From the NCBI RefSeq assembly GCF_001696535.1, contig NZ_MBQE01000004.1, positions 1 to 64,000 on the forward strand: a DNA stretch of 64,000 bases, given 5' to 3'. This document shows, piece after piece, positions 1 to 8,343 of this stretch. A program made the translations under genes and the position numbers. The notes beneath the pieces are model-generated. The model had not been told where the DNA came from and ran no database searches. It saw nothing but the letters and a program-made list of their open reading frames with translations. The DNA comes from Stappia indica. Its GTDB lineage: Bacteria; Pseudomonadota; Alphaproteobacteria; Rhizobiales; Stappiaceae. The first letter of the stretch is position 1; the number at the start of each line of letters is the position of its first letter.

Positions 1-42
1 AGCCGTTAAGGGCTTGATCTGTAGGGATTTATCTAAGGGGAA
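1..42. other. Left edge, no feature seen
   Basis: Short flank outside the left arm of the inverted repeat. I see no gene, RNA or regulatory signal in it. Confidence 0.5.
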
Positions 43-204
43 GTGGTGCCCAGGGCCGGAATCGAACCAGCGACACGCGGATTTTCAATCCGCCCCTGAG
101 AACACCGATAGCGCAACAGCGACAACACCTTAGGTAACCCAGCGATCAACCCTGTCACACTGGTGTCACAGGAGATGATCGAATGGCGACCATTCGGAAG
201 CGCG
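43..204 (+). repeat. Left arm of a perfect 162-bp inverted repeat (att-like, with integrase remnant)
   Basis: This segment is the exact reverse complement of 2070-2231. Reading rightwards it holds the CCA end and 3' half of tRNA-Phe (on the minus strand, 44-93), a stretch with the GTGACACCAGTGTGAC motif, and then an integrase ribosome site and the first codons (ATG at 183, MATIRKR). After codon 7 the sequence diverges and soon hits a stop, so this copy holds only the 5' stub of an integrase gene. It looks like the scar of a second related element inserted in the opposite orientation, or one end of an invertible cassette. Confidence 0.85.
44..93 (-). pseudogene. tRNA-Phe 3'-half fragment (left copy)
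   Basis: Read on the minus strand this is the anticodon arm with GAA in a seven-base loop, the variable region, the T arm and an acceptor strand ending in CCA, as in tRNA-Phe. No matching 5' half (D arm and the complementary acceptor strand beginning GCCCAGG) precedes it, so it cannot give a functional tRNA. Such 3' tRNA fragments are typical attachment-site products of tyrosine integrases. Confidence 0.8.
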
Positions 205-259
205 TGGAAAGGGTGCGCCTCGGAGGCTATTAGCGTTTCTCAGCGTATTGGCCAAAAGC

Positions 260-1072
260 CTATTTGCCTCGCTCTCCTCTGTGCCGAAGAACCATCACAA
301 GAGCGTTCTCGTATGCTGCTTTTCGAGCAAGTTCAGTGGCTCTCAAAACATTTATTTTATATTTATTTGCTGATTGTTTGGCGAGTTCCTTTAGGTGATG
401 TGAGCAAGTGACGACCACGGCCTCGGCAATGTCACTTGCGGGCGACAAGTTATCGTCTAGCTCTCGAACAGCCTCCAGCAGGCAGTCTCTAGAGCGCTGC
501 GGAGCTACAGGCGTGCTGTTTTTGTCGTGTCGCGTGAGTTCATTCTGCTCATGGCTATCGTTTCCAAAGTCTGCGCTAGTTTCTATTGTTTTGAGATGTA
601 TAAAATTTCCAGATTGGAAGTCGTAGAAATGCGCGCCCATTGCACCTTGCTCGTTCCGCAGGCCGGCAAAAACGATCAGCGTGCTATTTTTTCTAAATTC
701 TATGGGTTGAAATCCATCGTCTACATTCCTCCAGCAGCAAACGGAGAACGGGAAAAAGAAAACGTCACCATTCCGGGCGTCGATGACTGCACCAGTTGCA
801 CACGATGTCCCGCATCCCCAAGACGCAAGGATGTAGTGACCCGCGAAATTGACCCCGCCTTTGGCTGCCTCGCGAAGTCGTGTTCGATAGGTTTTCGCTT
901 GGCTGTTTGACGAAAGGTTGGGGGCTGCAACCGGACCTTTGTAGATATCTACGGTGAAGTCACGGAATTTCGGAATATCAGCTGCCGCAGATGTTGGGGT
1001 GATTGATGCCAGAAGCCAGAGAATAGCGCAGGCGACACTCGGTTTTTTTGTTTTTAGAAACATAGAAATCAC
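260..1072 (-). CDS. Putative secreted protein of unknown function, integrase cargo
   Basis: About 270 aa. The GTG at 1072 is chosen because AGGAG lies eight bases upstream; an ATG at 1063 is the alternative. The N-terminus is a signal peptide (basic FLKTKK, hydrophobic core, SAAA before the mature part). The central motif GGVNFAGHYILASWGCGTSC is shared by a widespread family of uncharacterised secreted bacterial proteins; its paired cysteines suggest a disulfide-bonded periplasmic domain. I do not know the function. It begins only 26 bp after the integrase stop on the same strand and is clearly more AT-rich than the rest of the window, which suggests it came in as cargo of the integrase module. 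Confidence 0.7.
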   Translation of the reverse strand: MISMFLKTKKPSVACAILWLLASITPTSAAADIPKFRDFTVDIYKGPVAAPNLSSNSQAKTYRTRLREAAKGGVNFAGHYILASWGCGTSCATGAVIDARNGDVFFFPFSVCCWRNVDDGFQPIEFRKNSTLIVFAGLRNEQGAMGAHFYDFQSGNFIHLKTIETSADFGNDSHEQNELTRHDKNSTPVAPQRSRDCLLEAVRELDDNLSPASDIAEAVVVTCSHHLKELAKQSANKYKINVLRATELARKAAYENALVMVLRHRGERGK

Positions 1073-1098
1073 GGTTTTTATCTCCTGATCCAAATATT

Positions 1099-2091
1099 TT
1101 AGGCTGCTGCGTGTAGTGCAGACAATTTCGCGGCCACATCTTGAGATTTCAGATGGGTGTATCGAAACAGCATTCTTGGATCTCTATGTCCGCTGATCAA
1201 GGCCACTTCGGCAATGTTGAGTCCTCTCTCGAAGAAGCGGCTGACGGCTTCATGCCGAAGGTCGTGGAACCGCAAGTTGGTGATTTCGGCTCTGTCTACC
1301 AGCCTATCCCAAGCCTGCCTGAGTGCCGTGTCGGTTATCGGCAAAACCCGTTCACTGCAGCGTGGGAGGCGTGACAGTGTGGCCTGAGCAGCCGGCGTCA
1401 GGGGGACTTGCCTTGGATGGCCATTCTTGGTGTCGGGCAGGAGTGCCAGCCCTTTGTCCAGGTCGACATCAATCCAACGGAGCTTGAGCAACTCCCCTCG
1501 GCGCATCGCCGTTTCAATCGCCAGCTCGATTGCAGGCCAGAGAAAAGGAGAGCGGCCCCGTCTCGCAGCCTCGCGGAGTGCCTCATATTCTCCGTGCTCA
1601 AGGCGACGGTTTCTCGACTTGATCCCCATCGGGATCCGGATTTGATCAACGGGATTTGCGGGGAGGACCAAGCCCCATTCCTTCCTCGCGATTTCGATAG
1701 CGTGCCTGATTAAGACCAGATCGTATTGTGCTGCTCTAAGCCCATCCTTGATGCGTCGATCTCGAAACTTGCACAGGGTAGGGGCGTCGAGACAGGCGAT
1801 AGGTGTGGGCGCAACTCGGTCCTTTCGTAGGCGTGACAGCCGGCGTTCTTCCGCCGCGCGTCCTTTCTTCGAGGGAGTGATTTCGCGCTCATACCTCTCA
1901 AGGAGGGCACCGAGGGTAAGGTCTGTGGTGGGCGTCGGCTCTACAGGCTTGCCTAGGTCGATGCTGCTTTCGATCTGCCGTGCCCAGATCTCCGCGTCTT
2001 TGCGGGTGGCAAAGCTCTTGTTTTGCGGGCGGGCACCTTTGCGGCGAACCTGCACCTGCCATTTGTTCCCGCGCTTCCGAATGGTCGCCAT
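1099..2091 (-). CDS. Tyrosine-type site-specific recombinase/integrase
   Basis: 330 aa, full length for a phage/island integrase. Residues 1-60 form an arm-binding-like N-terminus, about 60-150 the SAM-like core-binding domain, and about 165-330 the catalytic domain. The catalytic set is visible: Arg197/198 in TAMRRGELLKLRW, Lys222, His276 and Arg279 in HDLRH, His302 in GHRD and nucleophile Tyr311 in RYTHL. AGGAG precedes the ATG. It should catalyse strand exchange between an attP site and the 3' end of tRNA-Phe, a fragment of which starts about 90 bp upstream of its start codon. The first 22 bases of the gene are part of the inverted repeat. It looks intact. Confidence 0.93.
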   Translation of the reverse strand: MATIRKRGNKWQVQVRRKGARPQNKSFATRKDAEIWARQIESSIDLGKPVEPTPTTDLTLGALLERYEREITPSKKGRAAEERRLSRLRKDRVAPTPIACLDAPTLCKFRDRRIKDGLRAAQYDLVLIRHAIEIARKEWGLVLPANPVDQIRIPMGIKSRNRRLEHGEYEALREAARRGRSPFLWPAIELAIETAMRRGELLKLRWIDVDLDKGLALLPDTKNGHPRQVPLTPAAQATLSRLPRCSERVLPITDTALRQAWDRLVDRAEITNLRFHDLRHEAVSRFFERGLNIAEVALISGHRDPRMLFRYTHLKSQDVAAKLSALHAAA

Positions 2092-2231
2092 TCGATCATC
2101 TCCTGTGACACCAGTGTGACAGGGTTGATCGCTGGGTTACCTAAGGTGTTGTCGCTGTTGCGCTATCGGTGTTCTCAGGGGCGGATTGAAAATCCGCGTG
2201 TCGCTGGTTCGATTCCGGCCCTGGGCACCAC
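2070..2231 (-). repeat. Right arm of the 162-bp inverted repeat
   Basis: Exact reverse complement of 43-204. It spans the first codons of the intact integrase gene, its ribosome site, its upstream region and the tRNA-Phe 3' fragment. The two arms place the two CCA ends outward and the two integrase starts inward, enclosing about 1.9 kb. Recombination between inverted arms would invert the integrase module. Confidence 0.85.
2181..2230 (+). pseudogene. tRNA-Phe 3'-half fragment (right copy), probable attachment core
   Basis: Fifty bases matching the anticodon arm (GAA anticodon), T arm and CCA end of tRNA-Phe on the plus strand. The upstream sequence does not supply the D arm or the 5' acceptor strand, so this is not an intact tRNA. 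It is the expected remnant left at one end of an element integrated into a tRNA gene. The intact tRNA-Phe should lie elsewhere in the genome. Confidence 0.8.
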
Positions 2232-2332
2232 CACTCCCCCACGACATTGATATATCGATTGTTCGCCTGCGCATCGCGGGCTGGCGGCTGTCATGCCGCG
2301 TCTCGCGCGACACGCGCCGTCGCCGCAAAATC

Positions 2333-3232
2333 TCAGGTGCATTCCGCCAGGGCTTGCGGGAAATGCCGGAGAAAGGCGTCGTCGACATCGCTTTGCACAT
2401 GCCGCGAGGAGGTGATCAGCGCGATCTCCAGATCGATCTGGGGGACGAAGGGGCGGATGATCGTCCTGTGCTGGTCCGCGGAGCGGGCGGAGACGGAATC
2501 CAGCAGCGCGACGCCCAGCCCCTGCGACACGAACGCGGCGCAGGACAGCGCATGCTGCATCTCGCCGACGATCCGCGGGGCGATCTGCCTTTGCGCGAAA
2601 ACCTCGTTGATCTGCGGGCGGATGGCGCCGCTGCGCCCCAGCACGTAGAGGCTGATCCCGTCGAGATCCTCAGGCGTGATCTCAGGCCGCTCGGCCAGCG
2701 GATGATCCGCCGGCAGCAGGCAGACCGTTCCCACCTCATGGCGGGACAGCACGTTGAGCTCCCGCTCCCGCCTGCTCGGCATGCAGATGCCCAGGTCGTG
2801 TTCGCCGCGCGACACCTGCTCGGCGATGGCGCGCGAGGTATCGGAATGCAGGCTGATGGCAAGATCCGGAATGTCGACGGAGACGCGCGCCACCAGGTTT
2901 GCGGCGAAGCTGTAGGACAGGAACGGCGGCACCGCCAACCGATAGGGCTCCAGCGAAAACCGCCGTATCCGCCGCGCCGCCTCCTCGACGAAGTCGAGGC
3001 CGAGAAAGACCCGGTCGACCTCGCCGATGAGCCGTCGCGCGGCCGATGTCGGCAACAGCCGCGGCCCGACCCTGTTGAACAGCTTGAGATCCAGCGTTTC
3101 TTCAAGGTCCGAGATCAGCCTGCTAACGGCAGGCTGCGAGATCGACATCTGCTCCGCAGCGATGGTCATCGTGCGGTTGGTCATGATCAGGCGGAACGCC
3201 TGGACCTGTCTCAGGGTGATGCGGGCCGCCAT
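2333..3232 (-). CDS. LysR-family transcriptional regulator (first TRAP locus)
   Basis: 299 aa, normal LysR length. The winged helix-turn-helix occupies residues 5-65 (TLRQVQAFRLIMTNRTMTIA, then QPAVSRLI), followed by the two-lobed periplasmic-binding-like effector domain. It is transcribed away from the TRAP operon starting at 3370. The gap between them holds a symmetric ATAAC-N5-GTTAT sequence, the expected geometry for a LysR box. By the usual LysR logic it autoregulates and controls the divergent transporter in response to the transported ligand or a product. The ligand is not identifiable from sequence. Confidence 0.92.
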   Translation of the reverse strand: MAARITLRQVQAFRLIMTNRTMTIAAEQMSISQPAVSRLISDLEETLDLKLFNRVGPRLLPTSAARRLIGEVDRVFLGLDFVEEAARRIRRFSLEPYRLAVPPFLSYSFAANLVARVSVDIPDLAISLHSDTSRAIAEQVSRGEHDLGICMPSRRERELNVLSRHEVGTVCLLPADHPLAERPEITPEDLDGISLYVLGRSGAIRPQINEVFAQRQIAPRIVGEMQHALSCAAFVSQGLGVALLDSVSARSADQHRTIIRPFVPQIDLEIALITSSRHVQSDVDDAFLRHFPQALAECT

Positions 3233-3248
3233 GGCTGTCCTGGCTAGG

Positions 3249-3263
3249 ATAACACCAGGTTAT
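3249..3263. promoter_or_regulatory. Candidate LysR operator
   Basis: ATAACACCAGGTTAT is a dyad with five-base arms around a five-base centre and contains a T-N11-A motif. It lies 17 bp upstream of the divergent lysR start and about 105 bp upstream of the TRAP substrate-binding gene, the usual place for a recognition box. No binding data are implied. Confidence 0.6.
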
Positions 3264-3369
3264 GATAGCATCGAATATTGAGATTAGAAATTATTATTGA
3301 ACCTCGTCAAATTGGGCAGATCAGAGCCCGGCGGGATGAGCCGGCGCAGTTTCTGGCAGGGAGATAGAG

Positions 3370-4356
3370 ATGAAACGTTACGCCATGTCCGCGCTTGCAG
3401 GCGCCATGCTCGCCGTCCTCTCGGGAGGGGCCGACGCCCAGACACTTCGCCTTTCCACCCAGGGCAACGCTCCGCATCCGTGGCTCGATGCCGCCGAGGT
3501 TCTCAAGGCCGAAGTCGAGCAGGCGACGGAAGGACGCGTCAAGATCGACATCCATCCCGGCGGCGTGCTCGGCAATGACGCGACCGCGCTGGACGAGATG
3601 CGGATGGGCACCATCGACCTGCTGATCGGCGGCACCCAGGAGGCGACCCCCTTCTTCCCGCAGTTCCAGCTGTTCAGCATCAGCTACCTGTTCCCGGACG
3701 AGGCGACCTTCCGCACCGCGCTGGATCCGCAAGGTCCGGTGACGGAATACTACCGCCAGGTCTATCGCGATGCCGACAACGGCCTGACCCTGCTGGCGCT
3801 GACCGGCGGCGGCATCCGCAATCTCAGCAATAACGTCAAGCCGGTCGCCACGCTGGAAGACCTGCGCGGCATGAAGCTGCGCGTGCCGGGCTCGCGCATG
3901 GATGCGGAGATGTGGGAAACCTCGGGCGCGCAGCCCATCTCGCTGCCCTTCACCGAGCTCTACACCGCCCTGCAGACCGGCGTTGCGAACGCGTTCGAGA
4001 GTTCGATCAGCGCCTATGTCGGCGCCAAGCTCTTCGAGGTCGCGCCCTATCACTCCAAGACCCAGCACCAGTTCATGGTCAGCCACATCACCATGAGCCG
4101 GTTCGCCTTCGATCGCCTGTCCGCCGAGGACCAGGAGATCTTTCTCAAGGCCGCGGCGAAAGCCTCGGTGACCGGCATCGACCGGGGCGTCGAATACGAT
4201 GCCTCGCTGCTGGAGCCGCTGGTCGCCTCGGGCAAGGTGACGGTGACGGAGGTCGACAAGACGCCGTTCATCGAGATCATCCGCCCGCTGCACGACAAGG
4301 TCGCGGCCGAAATCGGCGCGTCCGAGGTCCTGCAGATGATCCGCGACATCAAGTGA
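3370..4356 (+). CDS. TRAP transporter substrate-binding protein (DctP type)
   Basis: 328 aa. Signal peptide MKRYAMSALAGAMLAVLSGG with cleavage near ADAQ. The mature protein has the DctP-family layout: an early TLRLST strand, GGTQEATPFFPQF, and the conserved central block GMKLRVPGSRMDAEMWETSG containing the Arg that pairs with a substrate carboxylate in this family. GGGAGA precedes the ATG. It delivers substrate in the periplasm to the membrane pair encoded directly downstream. The substrate is probably a carboxylate; which one is not evident. The neighbouring opine-dehydrogenase-like gene makes an amino-acid-derived acid plausible, but that is inference. Confidence 0.93.
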   Translation: MKRYAMSALAGAMLAVLSGGADAQTLRLSTQGNAPHPWLDAAEVLKAEVEQATEGRVKIDIHPGGVLGNDATALDEMRMGTIDLLIGGTQEATPFFPQFQLFSISYLFPDEATFRTALDPQGPVTEYYRQVYRDADNGLTLLALTGGGIRNLSNNVKPVATLEDLRGMKLRVPGSRMDAEMWETSGAQPISLPFTELYTALQTGVANAFESSISAYVGAKLFEVAPYHSKTQHQFMVSHITMSRFAFDRLSAEDQEIFLKAAAKASVTGIDRGVEYDASLLEPLVASGKVTVTEVDKTPFIEIIRPLHDKVAAEIGASEVLQMIRDIK

Positions 4357-4410
4357 CTTTCGGTGGCCGGCCCCGGTGATCCCGGGGCCGGCCCGCAAGG
4401 GGGGCACCTC

Positions 4411-4905
4411 ATGCTGACAAGATTCAATGCCGGGCTGGAGCGATTTTTCTACCTGGTCGGCGGCGCCTTCTTCCTGGCGTTCATCCTCTGCGTCCTGTTC
4501 CAGATCGTCGCGCGCAACTCGTCGCTCGGAACCTTCGTGTGGACCGACGAGGTGGCGATGTTCTGCTTCGTCTGGACCGTCTTCCTGGGCTCGGCGGTCG
4601 GCTACCGGCGCGGCGTCCACTATGTGGTCGAGGTGCTGCCCGCCAGCTTCGCCCGCACCAACACCGCGCTGACCCTGCTGGCGCTGTTCCTGTGCCTTCC
4701 GGTGATCTGGGTGCTCACCGTCAACGGCTGGACCTATGCGGAGATGAGCTGGCGCCGCTTCTCGTTCTCGCTCGGCTTTCCGATGTTCTACCAGAACGCG
4801 GCCGTCGCCGTGTCGGGAGCGGCCATGGCGATCTTCTCGCTCGAACTGATCGTCGCCACCGCAGGCCGCCTTTTCACCAACCGGCAAGTCGAGGACCGGG
4901 AATGA
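4411..4905 (+). CDS. TRAP transporter small permease (DctQ type)
   Basis: 164 aa from the ATG at 4411, which is preceded by an AAGGGG ribosome site; an open frame further upstream lacks such a site. Four predicted membrane helices and the DctQ signature WTDEVAMFCFVWTVFLGSAVGYRRG (about residues 46-70) identify the small membrane subunit that pairs with DctM. It lies between the binding protein and the large permease, overlapping the latter by four bases (ATGA), so translation is likely coupled. Confidence 0.93.
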   Translation: MLTRFNAGLERFFYLVGGAFFLAFILCVLFQIVARNSSLGTFVWTDEVAMFCFVWTVFLGSAVGYRRGVHYVVEVLPASFARTNTALTLLALFLCLPVIWVLTVNGWTYAEMSWRRFSFSLGFPMFYQNAAVAVSGAAMAIFSLELIVATAGRLFTNRQVEDRE

Positions 4906-6200
4906 CGCCTATCGTCACGCTGATCGCAGGATTTCTGTTTCTGATCCTCCTGCGCGTTCCGATCGCCTTCGCCATCGCGCTGGCATCGCTGGTCACGGTC
5001 GTCCAGCTGGGTCTTCCCGCGACGTCGGTCGTCAACCAGATGGTCTCCAACATCAACTCCTTCGCGCTGCTCGCGGTGCCGTTCTTCCTGCTGCTCGGCC
5101 GGCTGATGAACGACAGCGGCATCACCGACCGGCTGATGACCTTCGCGCAGTCGATGGTGGGCCACATCAAGGGCGGGCTCGGCCATATCAATGTGCTGGT
5201 CAGCATGATGTTCGCCAGCATGTCCGGATCCGCGGCGGCGGATACCGCGAGCGTCGGCGCGATCATGATCCCGGCGATGAAGAAGGCCGGCTATCCCGCG
5301 CCCTTCGCCGTCGCCCTGACGGCGACCTCCTCGACGCTGGGCGTGATCATCCCGCCCTCGATCCTGTTCGTGATCTACGGCGCCTTCGGCAATGTCTCCA
5401 TCGCCGGGCTGTTTCTGGCCGGCGTGCTGCCGGGCCTGCTGATCGGCTTCGGGCAGATGGCCTACACCTATTACGTCGCCCGGCGCTACGGCGTCGCCAA
5501 CACGCCCTACATGCCCTGGACGGCGCGCAAGGAAAGCGCCCGGCGCGCCGCGCCCGCGCTGCTCATTCCCCTGATCATCCTCGGCGGCATCATCTCGGGC
5601 TTCTTCACCGCGACCGAGGCCTCGGCCATCGCCGCGCTGGTCGGCCTGGTGCTGGCGGTCATCGTCTATCGCACGGTGCGGCCCGCGGCCCTGTTCGACA
5701 TCCTGGCATCGACCGTCGTCGCCTATGCCCTGCCGATGTTCGCGGTCGCCGCCGCTGGCATCATGGGCTGGCTGATCGCCTATCTCGGCGTTGCCCGCGA
5801 GGTCGCGACCTTCATCATCTCGATTTCGGACACGCAGACGGGCGTCATGCTGCTGCTGATGGCCTTCTGCCTGATCGTCGGCACCGTGCTCAGCCCGATG
5901 ACGGCGGTCATCATCTTCCTGCCGATCATCAAGGAGCTGGGCGTCCTCGCGCAGATCCCGGACATCCATCTGGCGCTGGTCGTCTGCCTGTCGCTGGCGA
6001 TCGGACTGACGACGCCGCCCTACGGGATCTGCCTGCTGATCGCCGCGCAGATCGGCGAGGTCGACATGCCGCGCGCCTTCCTGGCGGTGCTGCCGATCAT
6101 CGCGATCACGGTCGGGATCATCCTGATGGTCATCCTGCTGCCGGGGGTCTTCCTCTATCTGCCCGCGACCTTCTTCCCCGAGGCTTTCCCCGCCTCCTGA
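4902..6200 (+). CDS. TRAP transporter large permease (DctM type)
   Basis: 432 aa, about a dozen hydrophobic segments, normal for DctM. Family landmarks are visible: AVPFFLLLGRLMNDSGITDRL, the SMMFASMSGSAAADTASVGAIMIPAMKKAGY block and STLGVIIPPSILFVIYG. It is the sodium-coupled translocation subunit working with the upstream small permease. It is the last transporter gene of the operon; an opine-dehydrogenase-like gene follows after 31 bp and is probably co-transcribed. Confidence 0.94.
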   Translation: MTPIVTLIAGFLFLILLRVPIAFAIALASLVTVVQLGLPATSVVNQMVSNINSFALLAVPFFLLLGRLMNDSGITDRLMTFAQSMVGHIKGGLGHINVLVSMMFASMSGSAAADTASVGAIMIPAMKKAGYPAPFAVALTATSSTLGVIIPPSILFVIYGAFGNVSIAGLFLAGVLPGLLIGFGQMAYTYYVARRYGVANTPYMPWTARKESARRAAPALLIPLIILGGIISGFFTATEASAIAALVGLVLAVIVYRTVRPAALFDILASTVVAYALPMFAVAAAGIMGWLIAYLGVAREVATFIISISDTQTGVMLLLMAFCLIVGTVLSPMTAVIIFLPIIKELGVLAQIPDIHLALVVCLSLAIGLTTPPYGICLLIAAQIGEVDMPRAFLAVLPIIAITVGIILMVILLPGVFLYLPATFFPEAFPAS

Positions 6201-6231
6201 CGGGCGCGCTTGCTCAACTCAAGGAAAAACA

Positions 6232-7266
6232 ATGAAGATTACCGTGATCGGCGGCGGTCCCGTCGGATTGACATATTGCGCGCTTCTGCAGCAGGGGGGG
6301 CACTCGGTCAGGCTGTGGTCGCAAACCCATCCCGACGGGCTGAACCAGCGGTTCGACGGCACCTTTTCCGGGGATCACGTGATCCCCGGCGCCGGCAGCC
6401 TCGAGGACGCGGTCAAGGATACGGACGTCGTCCTGCTGGCGCGCTGCGCGCAGGGCATGCAGGACGTGCTGGACCGTCTTGCCCCGATCCTCGATGGCCA
6501 GACCGTCATCTTCAGCGCCGAGCTCTCCTTCGGGTCGATCTATCTGGCGCACGCCTTGATGCGGTCGCAGGCCCGCGCCGGGATCGTGTCATGGTCGACC
6601 ACCGTGGCGACCGCACAGCGCCGGGACGGCATCGTCCGCGTCGGCACGGTGCGCGATGTGATCGACATGGCCGTGTCCGGGGGGATGGACGCTGAGGACG
6701 GCCTGCGCCTGTGTCAGGCGCTGTTCGGCGACCGTTTCCGCCTCAAGACGAGCCCCGCGCTCATCGGCATGAGCAATCTCAACCCGCCGATCCACCTTGC
6801 CAACTCGCTCGCCAACCTGACCCGGATCGAGCGGGCCGAGGACTGGGAAAACTACCAGTGCATCACGCCCGTCGTCGGCCGCATGATCGAGGCGCTGGAT
6901 ACCGAGCGCCTTGCGCTGGCCGGCCGCTTCGGGTTCGAGGTGAGGGATGTCTTCGACCACTACATGATGACCTTCCCCGGCATCCGGCGCGGCAGCGTCT
7001 CCGAGATGGCCCAGCAGGTCTACGAGCGCGCGCCCGGCACGATGGGCCCCCGCAGCCTCGAGACGCGGTACATCACCGAAGACGTGCCGTTCGGCCTGAT
7101 CCCGCTCTGCGAGCTGGGCCGGCGCTGCGGCGTGCCGATGCCCCTGCACGAGGCGGCGATCGGCACGCTCTCCACCTATCTGGGGCGCGATTTCCGTGCG
7201 CAGAACGGGATGCTGGAGACGGTCGTCGCCGAACTGCAGGGCCTGCTCGGCGCGGCTACTTCGTGA
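6232..7266 (+). CDS. NAD(P)-dependent opine/octopine dehydrogenase-family oxidoreductase
   Basis: 344 aa with AAGGA before the ATG. The N-terminal Rossmann fold shows GGGPVGLTYCALLQQGGHSVRLW. The C-terminal half has the family landmarks NPPIHLANSLANL (catalytic His region) and RYITEDVPFGLIPLCELGRR (with the paired Asp). Members reductively join an amino acid and a 2-oxo acid, or oxidise such opines. Placed just after a TRAP operon, degradation of an imported opine-like acid is plausible. Ketopantoate-reductase-like enzymes share the N-terminal fold, but the C-terminal motif favours opine dehydrogenase. It is convergent with, and overlaps by 11 bp, the next lysR gene. Confidence 0.82.
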   Translation: MKITVIGGGPVGLTYCALLQQGGHSVRLWSQTHPDGLNQRFDGTFSGDHVIPGAGSLEDAVKDTDVVLLARCAQGMQDVLDRLAPILDGQTVIFSAELSFGSIYLAHALMRSQARAGIVSWSTTVATAQRRDGIVRVGTVRDVIDMAVSGGMDAEDGLRLCQALFGDRFRLKTSPALIGMSNLNPPIHLANSLANLTRIERAEDWENYQCITPVVGRMIEALDTERLALAGRFGFEVRDVFDHYMMTFPGIRRGSVSEMAQQVYERAPGTMGPRSLETRYITEDVPFGLIPLCELGRRCGVPMPLHEAAIGTLSTYLGRDFRAQNGMLETVVAELQGLLGAATS

Positions 7267-8176
7267 AAAGCCGGTTGATGTTCTCGACCTGATCGCGAAC
7301 GACGTCGTGGAACACCTTTGAGAAGAACTCGCCCCCGCGGCTGCGTCCGATCGCCGGAAAGATCGCCGAGAAGCGGAACTCGATCGCGGGGGTGAAGGGC
7401 CTGATCGCAATCCTGTCCAGGTCGACGCCGATGACGGAAAAGATGTCGGCGATGGAGATGCCGAGCCCGGCCGACACATAGCTGGGCACCGTGTTGGAAT
7501 ACAGCGTCTGCGCGGTCCTGCCCGGCTGGACGCCCGCCGCCGTCATCTCCGCCTCGATCTGCATCCGCAACAGGCTGCTGACCCCCAGCGAGATGAACGG
7601 CTGCCCGTCCAGGTCGTGGACCGAGATCACATCCTGCTTCGCCAGCGGATGCGCCTTGGGCAGCAGGCAGATCGCGGTGGAAACGGGCATCTCGACATGG
7701 TCGATATCGGTGCGCTCCGGCGGCACGCGGCCAAGGCCGATGGAGAACTCGCTGCGCTGCAAGGCGTCGAGGATGTGCACCGAATTGTCGGAATGGATGA
7801 AGAAATCCATGTCCGGTTCTTTCTGGCGATAGCGGCGGATCGTTTCGGGCAGGGCGCCCGACGACAGGGTCGACATGGCGGCGATGCGCAGCCGCCCCTC
7901 GGACTTCTCGCGCATCTCGCGGGCATTCTCGCGCACCCGCTCCATCGCCTCGAAGTACTTCTCCACCTCCCGGAACAGGGCGACGGCCTCGGCCGTCGGG
8001 CGCACGCTGGACCACTTGCGGATGAACAGGGTCAGCCCGAGATCCGCCTCAAGGTCGCGCACCAGGCGCGTCACGGCCGGCTGGGTGATGTTCAGGATGC
8101 GGCCGGCGGCCGTCATGCTGCCGCTGATCATCACGGCGCGAAACGCCAGCATCTGTCGATGGTTGAGCGAGCGCAA
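7256..8176 (-). CDS. LysR-family transcriptional regulator (second TRAP locus)
   Basis: 306 aa from a TTG at 8176, preceded by GGAGGGA at good distance; the upstream ATG at 8251 would add a non-conserved extension. The helix-turn-helix is at residues 2-62 (SLNHRQMLAFRAVMISGSM, then TQPAVTRLVRDLE) and the effector-binding domain follows. It diverges from the D-glutamate-cyclase-like gene at 8344 with an AT-rich 167-bp gap containing ATAACATTAT, and probably controls that gene and the second TRAP system. Confidence 0.9.
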   Translation of the reverse strand: MRSLNHRQMLAFRAVMISGSMTAAGRILNITQPAVTRLVRDLEADLGLTLFIRKWSSVRPTAEAVALFREVEKYFEAMERVRENAREMREKSEGRLRIAAMSTLSSGALPETIRRYRQKEPDMDFFIHSDNSVHILDALQRSEFSIGLGRVPPERTDIDHVEMPVSTAICLLPKAHPLAKQDVISVHDLDGQPFISLGVSSLLRMQIEAEMTAAGVQPGRTAQTLYSNTVPSYVSAGLGISIADIFSVIGVDLDRIAIRPFTPAIEFRFSAIFPAIGRSRGGEFFSKVFHDVVRDQVENINRLFTK

Positions 8177-8343
8177 CGTCTCTTCCCTCCGCCGCGAATC
8201 CTCTGAGGTTAGCCAAACATGACAGGTCCAGAGCCCGGAGGGGCATAACATTATCTGATGACGTATTCCGTAATTCGATTCGCCAATGCGAGCCGCGGCT
8301 TCCTACGATCACGGTCATTCCGATACCTGAGAAGGAGCAAAGC

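Noticed and set aside
2152-2230. A complete tRNA-Phe gene
   Set aside because: Only the 3' half matches; the 5' acceptor strand and D arm that should pair with it are not present, in either copy.
43-2231. Insertion sequence with terminal inverted repeats and a transposase
   Set aside because: The enclosed enzyme is a tyrosine integrase and the arms contain tRNA and integrase-start sequence, not short transposase-recognised ends; no DDE transposase and no target duplication seen.
4539-4901. An N-terminal extension that would fuse extra sequence to the first large TRAP permease
   Set aside because: The extension is the DctQ gene read in another frame; the ATG at 4902 gives a normal DctM.
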